A stretch of 64,000 nt of DNA from a bacterium (GCA_030622545.1 JAUXGA010000001.1:1-64000); one strand, 5' to 3'. Shown: positions 7,408 through 17,434, numbered from the stretch's first letter. Notes: generated from the sequence alone by a model not told the origin. A program made the numbers and translations.

Positions 7408-10263
7408 ATGAAAGAAACGATGACGACATTTTACCGGACAGTTACCTTTATAATAAGCAGCGTTCTTTGCGTCGGATTGCTGCAGGCTGAAGCTTTGTCA
7501 CCCGATAAACGCGCCGCGCTCCGAAGTGCTTTAGACAAAATCGGCGTGCATGAATACGAACTCGGCTTCGACAAACTTTGGGTCGAAGATGATACATTTC
7601 GGCTGTCGCTGATTGACACACTGATGAATCGTCCCTTGGCGCTTCCCAAGTATGGCGACAATTTTGAAGCGTCGCTGCCGAATGATACGGGAGGCTTTGG
7701 CTTGTTTTTAAAAGCACGCGCGAAAGATTTGGATTGCGCTCTCTCCTCGAATGTTACGGACAGCATCGACGCGGCTCTGAAGAAAGCGTTCACTCGTCGG
7801 GCAGCGCCGTTTGATTTGGCCATAGTCGTTTTTCAGTTATCAGCGGAATTTTTAGAAACAGCATTGGCGCCTCTAAGCCCTGAAGAGCGGCAAGTGATTC
7901 TTATCGGTGCGCCTCTTCTCTGGTCGGATGAGGACGACAAAACCGATGATACGTTGAAAGGAGCGCTTCACCACATCTGGGGGCAGCCTGTCGATACGAC
8001 GGTGCGCGCCGATGACGATACGCTGCTGTCGCTTGCGGCGAAGGTAAATCGCTCCGCGCTCATGGCGGCGACGTACGCGTACTGGAAAGGGCTGTGGATG
8101 GTGGCGCAGCAGTGGCAACAAACTCAGAGTCCTTTCGCGGCCACTCAAGTCGATGGCGTGGATGGTCTCGTGATTGCGAAGCAGCGGACTCCCTTCGGTC
8201 TTTTCGTTATCGGAGGCAGAGGCCCGAATGTCTATCACAGTTCTTTCGCGTTCGTTCTCGACTTGGGAGGAGATGATCAATATCTGGCGCGTTCTGGGAG
8301 TGCTGTTGGTGAATTAGGACACGCTCTCTGCGCAACGATTGATTTGGGTGGGGATGATGACTACACAAGCGGCGCTTTGGCGGATCAAGGTGTTGGAATT
8401 TTAGGCTTGGGTGCGCTGCTGGATTTCGGAGGTAACGATAATTACCGCGCCGGATTTCTATCGCAAGGATGCGGTTTTTTCGGCAGCGGACTTCTATATG
8501 ATAACAGCGGAGACGACACCTATGAAGCGCAGATGTGCGTTCAGGGAGCCGCGACGGTTGGTGTCGGACTTCTGATGGACGGCGACGGGCGCGATATTTA
8601 TGACGCCTACGGATGCGCGCAGGGCTTCGCCGGTACGTTTGCGTCGGGGACTCTCGTGGATTTTGGCGGCAATGATGTCTATCGAGCGGGGGGACATTAT
8701 AAACATCATCCTTTGCGGCCGCTTGATTTCCGAAGTTTTTCGCAAGGGTTTTCCATTGGTTTTCGCCCGCGAGCCGGCGGCGGCATTGGCGTGCTTTATG
8801 ACCGCTCGGGAAATGATTTTTACAATGCCGAGATTTACGCTCAGGGAGCAAGTTACTGGTACAGCCTCGGCATGTTGATGGATGGCGGAGGACAGGATGT
8901 CTATAACGCGACGCAATATGCGCAAGCCGCGGGAATTCATCTCGCCGTTGGATACCTCTTAGACGCGGGAGGAGATGATTCGTACCGGTCTCGCTTCGGT
9001 CCCGGACAGGGCGGAGCGCATGACCTCTCGGTGGGGATATTAATCGATGACGGCGGTGACGATACGTACTCGATTTCCGGGGGGCAGGGAGTGGCGCTGA
9101 CGAATTCCGTCGCGATACTCTTGGACGGCGAGGGGAATGATTCGTATTCGACGACCGAGGCGAAATATGGTCAGGGAGGAGTCCGACCGGCGCGAGGGTT
9201 TGGGAATGTGGGATTGTTTGTGGATATGGAAGGCCTCGACCACTATCCTGATATTGCGCGGCAGGACAGTGCGGTCTGGTTCGAAGCGTACTGGGGCATC
9301 GGTGTCGATGTGCCTTTTGACAGCGTTACTCCGGACGAAGAACCTGTGGAAGTGGAACTCGTTCCCGCAGATACGCTGCCGTCTATAGAGAAAATCTTTA
9401 AGACAGCGGCTCTCTGGGAAGTCGCCGAAAACCGCGAGCGTGTCCGCCGGGCGCGAAAGGCATTAATCGCCAAAGGAGACGTCGCCGTCGAATGGGTCGC
9501 TGAAAACAAAATGGAGACGAAGAGCGGTCTGGAAATGCGTGCCATACGCGAGCTTTTCAAAGCGCTTCCGGATGCAGCGATGCCGTATTTAACTCAAGCG
9601 CTTCAGAATTCCGAATTGCAGAAACAAAAAAACGCGGCGCGGCTCTTTGGCAAGCTCAAGCGAGGAGTGCCCGTGATGTTGCGATGTCTTTCGGATGACC
9701 GTTATGAAAAAGCGCGCAGCGCGATTATCACGGGGTTGGGAGACATCGGCGATTCCGAGACAATTCTGGCGCTGATACCCTACACGGAAAGCGCTCTCGA
9801 ACGACGTCGGATTGCCGCTACGGTTGCGTTAGGGAAAATTGGTGAGCCCGAAGCGATTCCGGCGCTTTTCGAGCGACTCAATGACCCATTTTTTACCGTG
9901 CGTTCAGCGGCGCTTTATGCGCTTGTGAAATTCGATAAAGAGATTATCAAACCCCTGAAACGCGCCCTCCGAACTCGTGACACGGTTCAGCTTGAAAGAG
10001 TTCTGCTGCTAACCGGTGAATTGGCGCGTAAATGGGTAAAAGAAAAAGAGAATACATCGTCATCGGTGAAGCGTCTGAGGTCGCTGGCGGATCGCTATCT
10101 TGCGCATCCGGTGCCGCGAGTGCGCTCCGCTTCCTTTGTCGCTGCCGCGCCGTTTCTGGAGCGCGATATTTTAACGCAGCTTGCGAAAGATTTCGAAACC
10201 GAAACAGACCCGGTTGTGCTCGCTCGTTGCCGCGCTGTTCGCCGGGAGTTTGACTTGCCGTAG
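7408..10263 (+). CDS. Secreted protein with tandem [LIMVY]D-x-x-G-x-D-x-Y repeats and C-terminal HEAT-like repeats
   Basis: Signal peptide MKETMTTFYRTVTFIISSVLCVGLLQAEA; 12 tandem motifs such as IDLGGDDDY, LDFGGNDNY, IDDGGDDTY; C-terminal HEAT-like ARSAIITGLGDIGDSETILALIPY...RRIAATVALGKIGEPEAIPALFERLNDPFFTVRSAALYALVKF. Confidence 0.8.
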   Translation: MKETMTTFYRTVTFIISSVLCVGLLQAEALSPDKRAALRSALDKIGVHEYELGFDKLWVEDDTFRLSLIDTLMNRPLALPKYGDNFEASLPNDTGGFGLFLKARAKDLDCALSSNVTDSIDAALKKAFTRRAAPFDLAIVVFQLSAEFLETALAPLSPEERQVILIGAPLLWSDEDDKTDDTLKGALHHIWGQPVDTTVRADDDTLLSLAAKVNRSALMAATYAYWKGLWMVAQQWQQTQSPFAATQVDGVDGLVIAKQRTPFGLFVIGGRGPNVYHSSFAFVLDLGGDDQYLARSGSAVGELGHALCATIDLGGDDDYTSGALADQGVGILGLGALLDFGGNDNYRAGFLSQGCGFFGSGLLYDNSGDDTYEAQMCVQGAATVGVGLLMDGDGRDIYDAYGCAQGFAGTFASGTLVDFGGNDVYRAGGHYKHHPLRPLDFRSFSQGFSIGFRPRAGGGIGVLYDRSGNDFYNAEIYAQGASYWYSLGMLMDGGGQDVYNATQYAQAAGIHLAVGYLLDAGGDDSYRSRFGPGQGGAHDLSVGILIDDGGDDTYSISGGQGVALTNSVAILLDGEGNDSYSTTEAKYGQGGVRPARGFGNVGLFVDMEGLDHYPDIARQDSAVWFEAYWGIGVDVPFDSVTPDEEPVEVELVPADTLPSIEKIFKTAALWEVAENRERVRRARKALIAKGDVAVEWVAENKMETKSGLEMRAIRELFKALPDAAMPYLTQALQNSELQKQKNAARLFGKLKRGVPVMLRCLSDDRYEKARSAIITGLGDIGDSETILALIPYTESALERRRIAATVALGKIGEPEAIPALFERLNDPFFTVRSAALYALVKFDKEIIKPLKRALRTRDTVQLERVLLLTGELARKWVKEKENTSSSVKRLRSLADRYLAHPVPRVRSASFVAAAPFLERDILTQLAKDFETETDPVVLARCRAVRREFDLP

Positions 10264-10304
10264 ATTTTTTAACTGAAGTAAATTCTTAATCTTTAGGAAA
10301 ACCC

Positions 10305-11366
10305 ATGAATCTTCCTTCCAATGTTGAAATTCTTCGTCTCCTTTCGGATGCGTTTGGCCCGTCGGGACATGAAGATGATGTCCGGGAGCATGTCTCGCAA
10401 CTCATCGAACCGTTTGTGGATGACATCAGAACCGACGCTCTCGGCAATCTGATTGCCACGCGAAAAGGAACGTCCGACAAAGTTCTGATGCTCGACGCTC
10501 ACACTGACGAAGTGGGTATTATCGTCCGTTACATCGATGACAAAGGTTTTCTCCGTTTTGCGAAAATCGGCGGCTGGGACGATCGGCTTTTCGCGGGGCA
10601 CCGTGTGACGCTGCGAACCGCGAAAGGTAAATTCTACTATGGCGTGATTGGCATGCCGCCTCCCCATATCACAGAAGGAGACAAGAAAGCGATTGCCGCG
10701 GAAGATTATTTTATTGACATTGGCGCGAAGAGCCGCCGAGAAGCCGAACGGCGGGGAGTGGGTGTCGGAGATGTGGGCACCTTGGCGTATCCGTTTTCTG
10801 AAATCGCGAAAGGTGTCTATATTGGAAAGGCGTTCGATGATCGCGCGGGATGCGTTCTGTTGATTGCGACGTTAGCAGCATTAGCGTCGGGGAAAGTGCG
10901 CACGCCGCTGACAGTGAAAGCGAATTTCGCGACCAGTGAGGAAGTCGGTCTGCGCGGAGCGCGCGTCGCAGCTTTCGGGATTGCCCCGGATGTGGCGCTG
11001 GCGCTCGAAGGAACCATCGGCGCGGATTTTCCGGGCATCGCTCCAGAAAAATGCATCTGCAGTCTGGGAGCCGGGCCTGCTATCAGCGTCATGGATAGAA
11101 CAATGGTTTTTCCGCGGCGCATGACGGATTTCTTAGTGGCCTGCGCGAAAGCTGCGAAGGTTCCTTGCCAGATTAAGATGCCTGCTATTGGCGGCACAGA
11201 CGCGGGCGCGATTCATCAATCTCGCGCGGGAGTTTTGACCGGAGCTATCGCGGTTCCGTGCCGCTATATTCATGGCCCGAATTCGCTGCTTCTATGGAAA
11301 GATTTCGAGAGTTCTCTTGCTCTCACGTTTCAAGCGGTGCGACGGATTCATACATTAATTGAATGA
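10305..11366 (+). CDS. M42-family metallopeptidase (glutamyl aminopeptidase/endoglucanase-like)
   Basis: LLSDAFGPSGHEDDVREHV, LDAHTDEVGIIVRYIDDKGFLRFAKIGGWDDRLFAGHRV, GKAFDDRAGC, ATSEEVGLRGA, IGGTDAGAIH. Confidence 0.93.
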   Translation: MNLPSNVEILRLLSDAFGPSGHEDDVREHVSQLIEPFVDDIRTDALGNLIATRKGTSDKVLMLDAHTDEVGIIVRYIDDKGFLRFAKIGGWDDRLFAGHRVTLRTAKGKFYYGVIGMPPPHITEGDKKAIAAEDYFIDIGAKSRREAERRGVGVGDVGTLAYPFSEIAKGVYIGKAFDDRAGCVLLIATLAALASGKVRTPLTVKANFATSEEVGLRGARVAAFGIAPDVALALEGTIGADFPGIAPEKCICSLGAGPAISVMDRTMVFPRRMTDFLVACAKAAKVPCQIKMPAIGGTDAGAIHQSRAGVLTGAIAVPCRYIHGPNSLLLWKDFESSLALTFQAVRRIHTLIE

Positions 11367-11439
11367 TAAATTTCCTGCGGTGCCCCGCTGCTTTGCAGCC
11401 GACCCCAGCGCACTGCCGTGCGGAACTACCAAATAGTTT

Positions 11440-11507
11440 GCCGAACCGGGTTCAGCGCAGATTTCCTTATGCTAAACGGTGAACTATCGCGCGTAACCCG
11501 GCCGGAA
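11440..11507 (+). repeat. Dispersed intergenic imperfect-palindrome element, copy 2
   Basis: gccgaaccgggttcagcgcagatttccttatgctaaacggtgaactatcgcgcgtaacccggccggaa. Confidence 0.85.
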
Positions 11508-11568
11508 TGATCGCAGGCAGGAAAGCGGCGGGAGTAAATCATCTGAGGAATCGAAACAACCGGAGGGA

Positions 11569-12438
11569 TTACTCTTTCCCTTGGAATGCGGTGACCATCT
11601 GGCGCACGTTATAGCGCATCAAACGATAATAGTTCTCGCGCCCCGATGCTCGCATATGACCTATCGGATCAACTTCTCCTAAATAGGCTTCGGCATCGGC
11701 CGCAATTTTTTGTGCGGGTTCCGAGTCAAATTGCGGCTCGTAGAAAACCACCCGACGTGAAAATCTCTCTAATTTTTCCGTGACATCTGCGCGGTCGGAA
11801 GGAGAGGGTTTGACGCCGGGTGTTTTCATTATTACAGCAATAGTAGCTAAGCCATATCGCTGAGCCAGCCGCTTAAACGCGCCGTGGCATGATACGAAGC
11901 CCGCGCCAAGATAAGGGGACAGCTCACCGGAAATCCAGCGGTCGAGGGCAAAGAGCGAGTCCACTGTCCGGCGGACACCGGCCGTTATCGTCGGTGAATG
12001 GGAGGGAAAATGTTTCACGAGTATCGTTTGCAACGCGCTGATCGCGTTGGCCATCAGCATCGGATCCGTCCATAGATGCGGATCAGAAGCCGCCGGTTCA
12101 TGTAGCAGTTCCGCTAAAACAACGGTGGATGCTTGGGTTTTCTCGGCCTCCTCCAAAATCCAGTCATCGAGTCCCAGACCAATACAAACCACTAAACTCG
12201 CGCGTTTGATCTTTTCCACATCCTGCTTCGTGGGAGTATAGCCGTGAGGGGAAACGTCTTGCGGGACAAGAGCGTCAACTCGAATAGCCGAGCCGGTGAT
12301 TTGCGCGATGAGGTTTTGAATCGGAAAGACGCTGGTGACAATCACCGGTCTTGACGCCGCTTCAGCGCGCCCGAATGTCAGCCCTAATAGAAGCGCTAAG
12401 AAAATTTGAAAACGAAAAGAACGTATCAAGTGTTTCAT
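11569..12438 (-). CDS. Metal (Zn/Mn-type) ABC transporter substrate-binding protein, ZnuA/cluster 9 family
   Basis: MKHLIRSFRFQIFLALLLGLTFGRAEA signal; VTSVFPIQNLIAQITG, DVSPHGYTPTKQDVEKIKRASLVVCIGLGLDDW, DPHLWTDPMLM; start at 12438 chosen for the signal peptide. Confidence 0.88.
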   Translation of the reverse strand: MKHLIRSFRFQIFLALLLGLTFGRAEAASRPVIVTSVFPIQNLIAQITGSAIRVDALVPQDVSPHGYTPTKQDVEKIKRASLVVCIGLGLDDWILEEAEKTQASTVVLAELLHEPAASDPHLWTDPMLMANAISALQTILVKHFPSHSPTITAGVRRTVDSLFALDRWISGELSPYLGAGFVSCHGAFKRLAQRYGLATIAVIMKTPGVKPSPSDRADVTEKLERFSRRVVFYEPQFDSEPAQKIAADAEAYLGEVDPIGHMRASGRENYYRLMRYNVRQMVTAFQGKE

Positions 12439-13964
12439 CGGATGAGCACCATTCGATTTATGGGGGATTGAATCGGCGATTCGAGACGATAAAAATAGAT
12501 ACCCGAAGGCAGTCCGGCGGCGTCGAACGTCAGCCGGTGGACTCCGGGAATAACCCATGAAGACCACTGCCAGACTTCCTGTCCAAGCACATTATAGACC
12601 GCGAAGCGAACTTGCCCCGCGCGCGCTTGTTCGAGAAGAAAAAAGGTTGTGCTGTTAAACGGATTCGGCCAGTTTCCGCTCAGTTTTATTGCGGTGGGAA
12701 GAGGCTGCAAAGGATTTCGCGCGCTGGAGCGATGTGGAAAAACTTGGAATAGACCGCCGTTACCGACTATAACGACAAGTTGCTGTTCCGTCGAATCATA
12801 ATTCCAGTTTGTGAAAATGTTTCCATCAAGTGTGACGCTGTCAGGTTCGTCGGCGAGGCCGAGCAAAACCACTTCCATCGTCTGACCGGTTTCAAGATTC
12901 CTCCATGAGCCAGTAATGACGTCTTGAAGGTCTAATCCGATTTCCGCGCCATCAATTTCAAGTCGTGCAACATGCCGGATAGCCGCTAAATCTACGCGGT
13001 TTTCCTCCATGTTTTTCCGGGCTTCGAAGCGGGTGAACGTGGTTTCCGGAATTGTGGAGTGACAATATACCCAATAATAGCGGCCATCTTCATCGGCATT
13101 GATAGAAAGCTCATCGGGATAACGGTTCGCGCGAAAACCGGAAAGCCAGTCGCAAATCCCCGGCGGCCACATGATGCGGAAACCGTGGCCGGGATTCGGA
13201 TTTTCGTAGGTAAACGTCGTATCCGCAAAACCTTGCCGGACGGAATCCATGTCCAGAGCATGGGATTTCCAGAAGCTTTCATTCAGTCCGAATGTCAGCA
13301 AAACCGGGAGATGTCGGCTGTTGAAATGCATGCTGTAGATTGTATCGGCAAAATGAATTGCGCTGTTTCGCTGGTATTCGAACGGCGCTTCCTCAGGCAA
13401 TCCTCCGAAGACTAATCGCATCGTGCGGTTCGTGTCGCCCTGCGCCAGATATTCCATGGCGCGACGATAGCAATCCATAATGCCCGAACCGGAAGCGGTG
13501 GCGGCGACGAAGAAATCCCGCGGGTCGCAGTTATTGTTGTGATAAACCATCCCGGCCGCTCCCCCCATCGAGCCGCCGATGAAATAGAGACTGTCTTCAT
13601 CGAAAGGGAAGTTCTCGCGTATCCAGACGAGCATGGCGCGGGCGTAGTCCTGAGCCATCGGGTTGTTCCAATGATGGTCGGTCCAACCGAAATGGGAGGC
13701 CGCCAGCCATCCGCGCTGGTTGGCTTCTTCATCGAACTCGGTAAAGTCGCGCATTTCATGCTCAGTCCCACCCCACTGATGCCACCAGACTAAAAGAGCA
13801 GGGGGGTGCGTTGAATCGTATCCGGCTGGAATCTGGAGCCAGAAGCGCGAGATGGAATCGCCAACAGCCACCTCCACATCCAATTCGGTCTGAGCCTGAA
13901 GAGGCAGCGCGGCCAGAGCAAGCAGGAGAAGCGCACACCAGAACACAGGCCTGTTCCAGTTCAT
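12435..13964 (-). CDS. Secreted alpha/beta-hydrolase (PHB depolymerase/feruloyl esterase-like) with T9SS-type C-terminal sorting domain
   Basis: MNWNRPVFWCALLLLALAALPLQAQ signal; nucleophile elbow IGGSMGGAAGM; C-terminal NWPNPFNSTTFFLLEQARAGQVRFAVYNVLGQEV...DAAGLPSGIYFYRLES. Confidence 0.8.
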   Translation of the reverse strand: MNWNRPVFWCALLLLALAALPLQAQTELDVEVAVGDSISRFWLQIPAGYDSTHPPALLVWWHQWGGTEHEMRDFTEFDEEANQRGWLAASHFGWTDHHWNNPMAQDYARAMLVWIRENFPFDEDSLYFIGGSMGGAAGMVYHNNNCDPRDFFVAATASGSGIMDCYRRAMEYLAQGDTNRTMRLVFGGLPEEAPFEYQRNSAIHFADTIYSMHFNSRHLPVLLTFGLNESFWKSHALDMDSVRQGFADTTFTYENPNPGHGFRIMWPPGICDWLSGFRANRYPDELSINADEDGRYYWVYCHSTIPETTFTRFEARKNMEENRVDLAAIRHVARLEIDGAEIGLDLQDVITGSWRNLETGQTMEVVLLGLADEPDSVTLDGNIFTNWNYDSTEQQLVVIVGNGGLFQVFPHRSSARNPLQPLPTAIKLSGNWPNPFNSTTFFLLEQARAGQVRFAVYNVLGQEVWQWSSWVIPGVHRLTFDAAGLPSGIYFYRLESPIQSPINRMVLIR

Positions 13965-14044
13965 GGTTGCATTCCTCTTTTGATTTTCGTATCTTTGCAA
14001 ATCATTCATGACATAAGAGCAATTTTTTTCTTTGTGGGGATACT

Positions 14045-14797
14045 ATGGTCACACAAGATGAACTGACCGGCAAAGTTGCGCTTATCACCGGCGGAGCTCG
14101 AGGAATCGGACGCGGTATCGCGCTTAAGCTCGCGCAGGCGGGAGCGGATATTGTTATCAATTACCTCGAGCGTGAGGATTCCGCGTGGGAAGTCGTCAAC
14201 TGGATTCGAGGGATGGGACGTCAGGCTCATGCTATCCGCGCTGATGTCGCTCAGGAATCCGAAGTCGAACGGATGATTTCCAGCACTCGAAAGAAATTCA
14301 ACCGCATCGATATTTTTGTCAATAATGTCGGTCCTTTTATAATGAAGCGTGTGGCAGACATGAGCACGGTGGACTGGAACCTGATGATGGACGGGAATTT
14401 GACCAGCGCTTTTTATGGAGTCCGCCATGTGGTTCCGACGATGCGCGACCAGAAAAAGGGACATATCATCTTTATCGGTGCTCCGAATGCCGAGCGCATC
14501 GGAAGCGCTTTTGAAACATGCGCTTATTCGATTGCCAAAACAGGGCTTGTCATTCTCGCGCAAACTCTGGCGCGGGAAGAAGCCGCTTATGGAATTCGCG
14601 CTAATGTCGTAAATCCCGGGTTCATCGAAAATGATGCGATGACTCCCTCAAAACGGGAATGGATGCCGCAGGAGGTTCCGGTTGATCGCGTCGGCAGCCC
14701 GGCGGATATCGGAGATGCTGTTCTGTTCCTTGCCTCTCCTCGCGCAGACTATATCAACGGTGCTGTCATCAATGTGCACGGCGGTCTGTGGGTTTGA
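14045..14797 (+). CDS. SDR-family oxidoreductase
   Basis: ALITGGARGIGRGIA (TGxxxGIG), NNVG, YSIAKTG (YxxxK), RANVVNPGFIEND. Confidence 0.93.
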   Translation: MVTQDELTGKVALITGGARGIGRGIALKLAQAGADIVINYLEREDSAWEVVNWIRGMGRQAHAIRADVAQESEVERMISSTRKKFNRIDIFVNNVGPFIMKRVADMSTVDWNLMMDGNLTSAFYGVRHVVPTMRDQKKGHIIFIGAPNAERIGSAFETCAYSIAKTGLVILAQTLAREEAAYGIRANVVNPGFIENDAMTPSKREWMPQEVPVDRVGSPADIGDAVLFLASPRADYINGAVINVHGGLWV

Positions 14798-14803
14798 CGC
14801 ATC

Positions 14804-15589
14804 TTAGCTGACGAGCTCATAGCGGAGCTGCTCCCGTTTCGTAAAGTAGAGGTGCGTTGCCCAGCGCAATGTGAGTACCGTCGTCAACACCGCCGCTGCT
14901 GTAATCATAAATAAAATCACAATCTGATACTTGACTGCCGCCACCGGCGGCACCCCCGCCAGAATCTGCCCGGACATCATCCCGGGCAGTTGTACAATCC
15001 CCATTGCTAACAAAGCATTTATCGTCGGAATCAAAGCGGCCTGCGCGACATCTCGCGTGAGCGCTCGCACGGCTGTTTGTGGGCTGAGTCCCAGTGCGAG
15101 CACGGCTTCGATTTCATGCTGCCGGGATTTCATCTCGCCTGCAAGCCGGTTCAGCGTGAGATTCGCGGCATTCATCGCACCCGCCGTCGTCATTCCTGCC
15201 AGAGGCAACAGGTATTGCCCTTGCCAAAACGGTTCCGGACGCACCACCAAGAGAACACCGATAGCTAAAACCGGCACAACGCCGCTTAAGATGGCTCCTG
15301 CCAAGAGGAGAAGTGAATGCGGCAGCCGTCGCTTTTGCCGTCTTCCGGCTGTCAAGGTTGCCGCCGCTATAATAAGGATGAAGAATCCGGCAACCGGCAG
15401 AGGATGATTCGCGGCGAATATCCATTTTAGCGCCAACCCTACCAGCGAAAGCTGAACAAACGCTCGAACGGAACCCCACAACAAATCCCGCACAAGCCCC
15501 AACCGCTCCCGCCACAGCACGACTGCCGCCAGAGCTATAAGGCTGGCCGCAATTACCAAATCGAAATATGTCAGGTCGATGTAATTCAT
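14804..15589 (-). CDS. fetB: ABC transporter permease, FetB/YbbM family (putative iron export)
   Basis: Multi-TM; LVRDLLWGSVRAFVQLSLVGLALKWIF, GMTTAGAMNAANLTLNRL, QLPGMMSGQILAGVPPVAAVKYQIVILFMI. Confidence 0.85.
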   Translation of the reverse strand: MNYIDLTYFDLVIAASLIALAAVVLWRERLGLVRDLLWGSVRAFVQLSLVGLALKWIFAANHPLPVAGFFILIIAAATLTAGRRQKRRLPHSLLLLAGAILSGVVPVLAIGVLLVVRPEPFWQGQYLLPLAGMTTAGAMNAANLTLNRLAGEMKSRQHEIEAVLALGLSPQTAVRALTRDVAQAALIPTINALLAMGIVQLPGMMSGQILAGVPPVAAVKYQIVILFMITAAAVLTTVLTLRWATHLYFTKREQLRYELVS

Positions 15590-16326
15590 GCTTCAAGAGT
15601 TTTCTCAAGCTCTTCCAAATGAGGTTGTGCGTCTTTTACGCTGCCCGCATAGATGACTTTGCCGGATTTCAGGAGCAGAATCCTATCGGCAACACGCTGG
15701 GCCTGTCTCGGAGAATGTGTCACCCAAATACATGTAATTTGAATATTTTTATGTAGTTGCCGAATGCTTGATTCAATGATGGCTGTCGATTGCGTATCCA
15801 ACGTTGCGGTCGGTTCATCGAGGAGCAGAATTTCCGGAGAGCGCAGCAGAGCCCGCGCAAGCATCACGCGCTGCTTCTCTCCAAGCGACAACGCCAGCGT
15901 CGGGCGGTCCAAAAAAGTCGCCGGGTCAAGGTTCACAAGTTGAAGCGTATCATTGATATGTTCCGCTGAAGGTTGCGAAGCCTCTCTATCATGGAGGAAA
16001 GCGAAACGGAGGTTCTGTTCAACCGTTATATCAAACAGCGCGGGAGCTTGAGGTACCAGCGCGACTCGGCGACGGAGTTCGCGAGGTGGGTAATCCGTCA
16101 GTGGCTTTTCACGCAGAAAGATTTCTCCGTCATCGGGGCTTTCAAGTCCATTGAGAAGCCGGAGCAGAGTTGATTTCCCACTGCCGGACGGTCCCAAAAT
16201 GCACGTGATACAATCTGAGCAAATATCTGCGGTAACCTCATCGAGCGCAACGACGGTTTTCACAGATTGTTCAGTGTTTATATAAGATTTGCGCCGCGTA
16301 ACGCGTTGCAATCGAAATTCCAACAT
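15586..16326 (-). CDS. fetA: ABC transporter ATP-binding protein, FetA-like
   Basis: Walker A GPSGSGKST; LSLGEKQRVMLARALL; Walker B EILLLDEPTATLD; 4-nt overlap with the permease gene; start at 16326. Confidence 0.87.
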   Translation of the reverse strand: MLEFRLQRVTRRKSYINTEQSVKTVVALDEVTADICSDCITCILGPSGSGKSTLLRLLNGLESPDDGEIFLREKPLTDYPPRELRRRVALVPQAPALFDITVEQNLRFAFLHDREASQPSAEHINDTLQLVNLDPATFLDRPTLALSLGEKQRVMLARALLRSPEILLLDEPTATLDTQSTAIIESSIRQLHKNIQITCIWVTHSPRQAQRVADRILLLKSGKVIYAGSVKDAQPHLEELEKTLEA

Positions 16327-16420
16327 CGCACGCAATATACAAAACGCAAACCTCGAAGTCAAAAGTGAAGGGTTTGTTACTTCGTGAAGATTGACCCGCC
16401 CGGTAGGGGATTGCAAAAAG

Positions 16421-16490
16421 TTCCGGCCGGGTTACGCGCGATAGCGTCCTCACGCAGGGGAAAGGTAGAAAGCGCTGAACCCGGCTCGGC
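16421..16490 (-). repeat. Dispersed intergenic imperfect-palindrome element, copy 3 (reverse orientation)
   Basis: Reverse complement reads gccgagccgggttcagcgctttctacctttcccctgcgtgaggacgctatcgcgcgtaacccggccggaa. Confidence 0.85.
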
Positions 16491-16690
16491 AGAGAAGGTC
16501 GGAGCCGAGTATTATGCCATTGGATATAAGATTCGATAAAGAAACTGAAAGAAATATATGAAAAAACCCGTGTTTATGCTATTTATTCTGCTGGAGTCAA
16601 GTTCGATAAACTGTTCTCCTTTGTTTAGTATAGAGTTACCATTTTGAACCAAAAAACAGTGTGTTGAGAGTAAAAGAAGCTAAAAAACTC

Positions 16691-16718
16691 TTGACTTTCA
16701 TTCTTTAGATGCTATATT
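16691..16718 (+). promoter_or_regulatory. Sigma70-like promoter upstream of the polyamine operon
   Basis: TTGACT (16691-16696), 16-bp spacer, TATATT (16713-16718). Confidence 0.6.
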
Positions 16719-16767
16719 ATGGGGCACTAAAATGAACTCCCAGTTTAATATACTGTGACAGGTTCAC

Positions 16768-17304
16768 GTGAAGATAGGCGACCGAATTCGCAACCTTAGA
16801 ATTGCAAGTGATTTGACCCAGGAAGAGCTGGCGGAACGCGCTGATCTTACCAAGGGTTTCATTTCGCAATTTGAGCGGGACCATACCTCTATCTCGGTGG
16901 ACAGTCTCCTGGACATTCTTCAGGTGCTGAATGTCAAGGTCACGGATTTCTTTGCAGAAGACCCTGAAGAACCCATTATCTATCAGCTTGACCAGCGCAC
17001 GCCGCTCGCCGAAGAAGGGGTACAGTCTTTTGAATTACTTATTCCCGGTGCGACAAATCGTCGCATGGAACCGGCGCTGATGGAGTTAGCGCCGGGGCAG
17101 CGTTCCCGGACTTTGGAACCTTTTCAGGGTGAGGAGTTTGGTTTTGTGCTGCAGGGAATCGTGACGATTTGCTTTGGGACGAAATCGTATCAGGCTCGCG
17201 CGGGAGAGTGCTTCTATTTTGAAGCCACGAGGGAACACTGTCTCGAAAACAGCGGCAAGCGCCTTGCGAAGTTGATTTGGATGACAACACCACCGATGTT
17301 TTAG
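16768..17304 (+). CDS. XRE-family transcriptional regulator with cupin domain (PuuR-like)
   Basis: HTH MKIGDRIRNLRIASDLTQEELAERADLTKGFISQFERDHTSISVDSLLDILQVL; cupin EPFQGEEFGFVLQGIVTICFGTKSYQARAGECFYFEATREHCLEN; GTG start. Confidence 0.9.
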   Translation: MKIGDRIRNLRIASDLTQEELAERADLTKGFISQFERDHTSISVDSLLDILQVLNVKVTDFFAEDPEEPIIYQLDQRTPLAEEGVQSFELLIPGATNRRMEPALMELAPGQRSRTLEPFQGEEFGFVLQGIVTICFGTKSYQARAGECFYFEATREHCLENSGKRLAKLIWMTTPPMF

Positions 17305-17352
17305 ATATTAGCGAAACGAAGCATTAGACAGAGATTTGGTGAAGGACAGTCG

Positions 17353-17370
17353 CGGGTATTTTCCCGTTTT
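17353..17370 (+). terminator. Weak terminator/attenuator-like hairpin between regulator and speD
   Basis: CGGG-tatttt-CCCG followed by TTTTT; short stem. Confidence 0.35.
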
Positions 17371-17434
17371 TCTAAAATAAGGATTCCTGAAGGAAGATTC
17401 ACCTCAGGTCGTTTATTGTAAGGAGAACAGAGAG

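Noticed and set aside
11374-11425. GC-rich hairpin-like stretch (GCTGC-TTT-GCAGC) sharing GCTTTGCAGC with the reverse complement of 43929-43958
   Set aside because: Only about 10 bp shared; not enough to claim a second repeat family without a genome-wide search.
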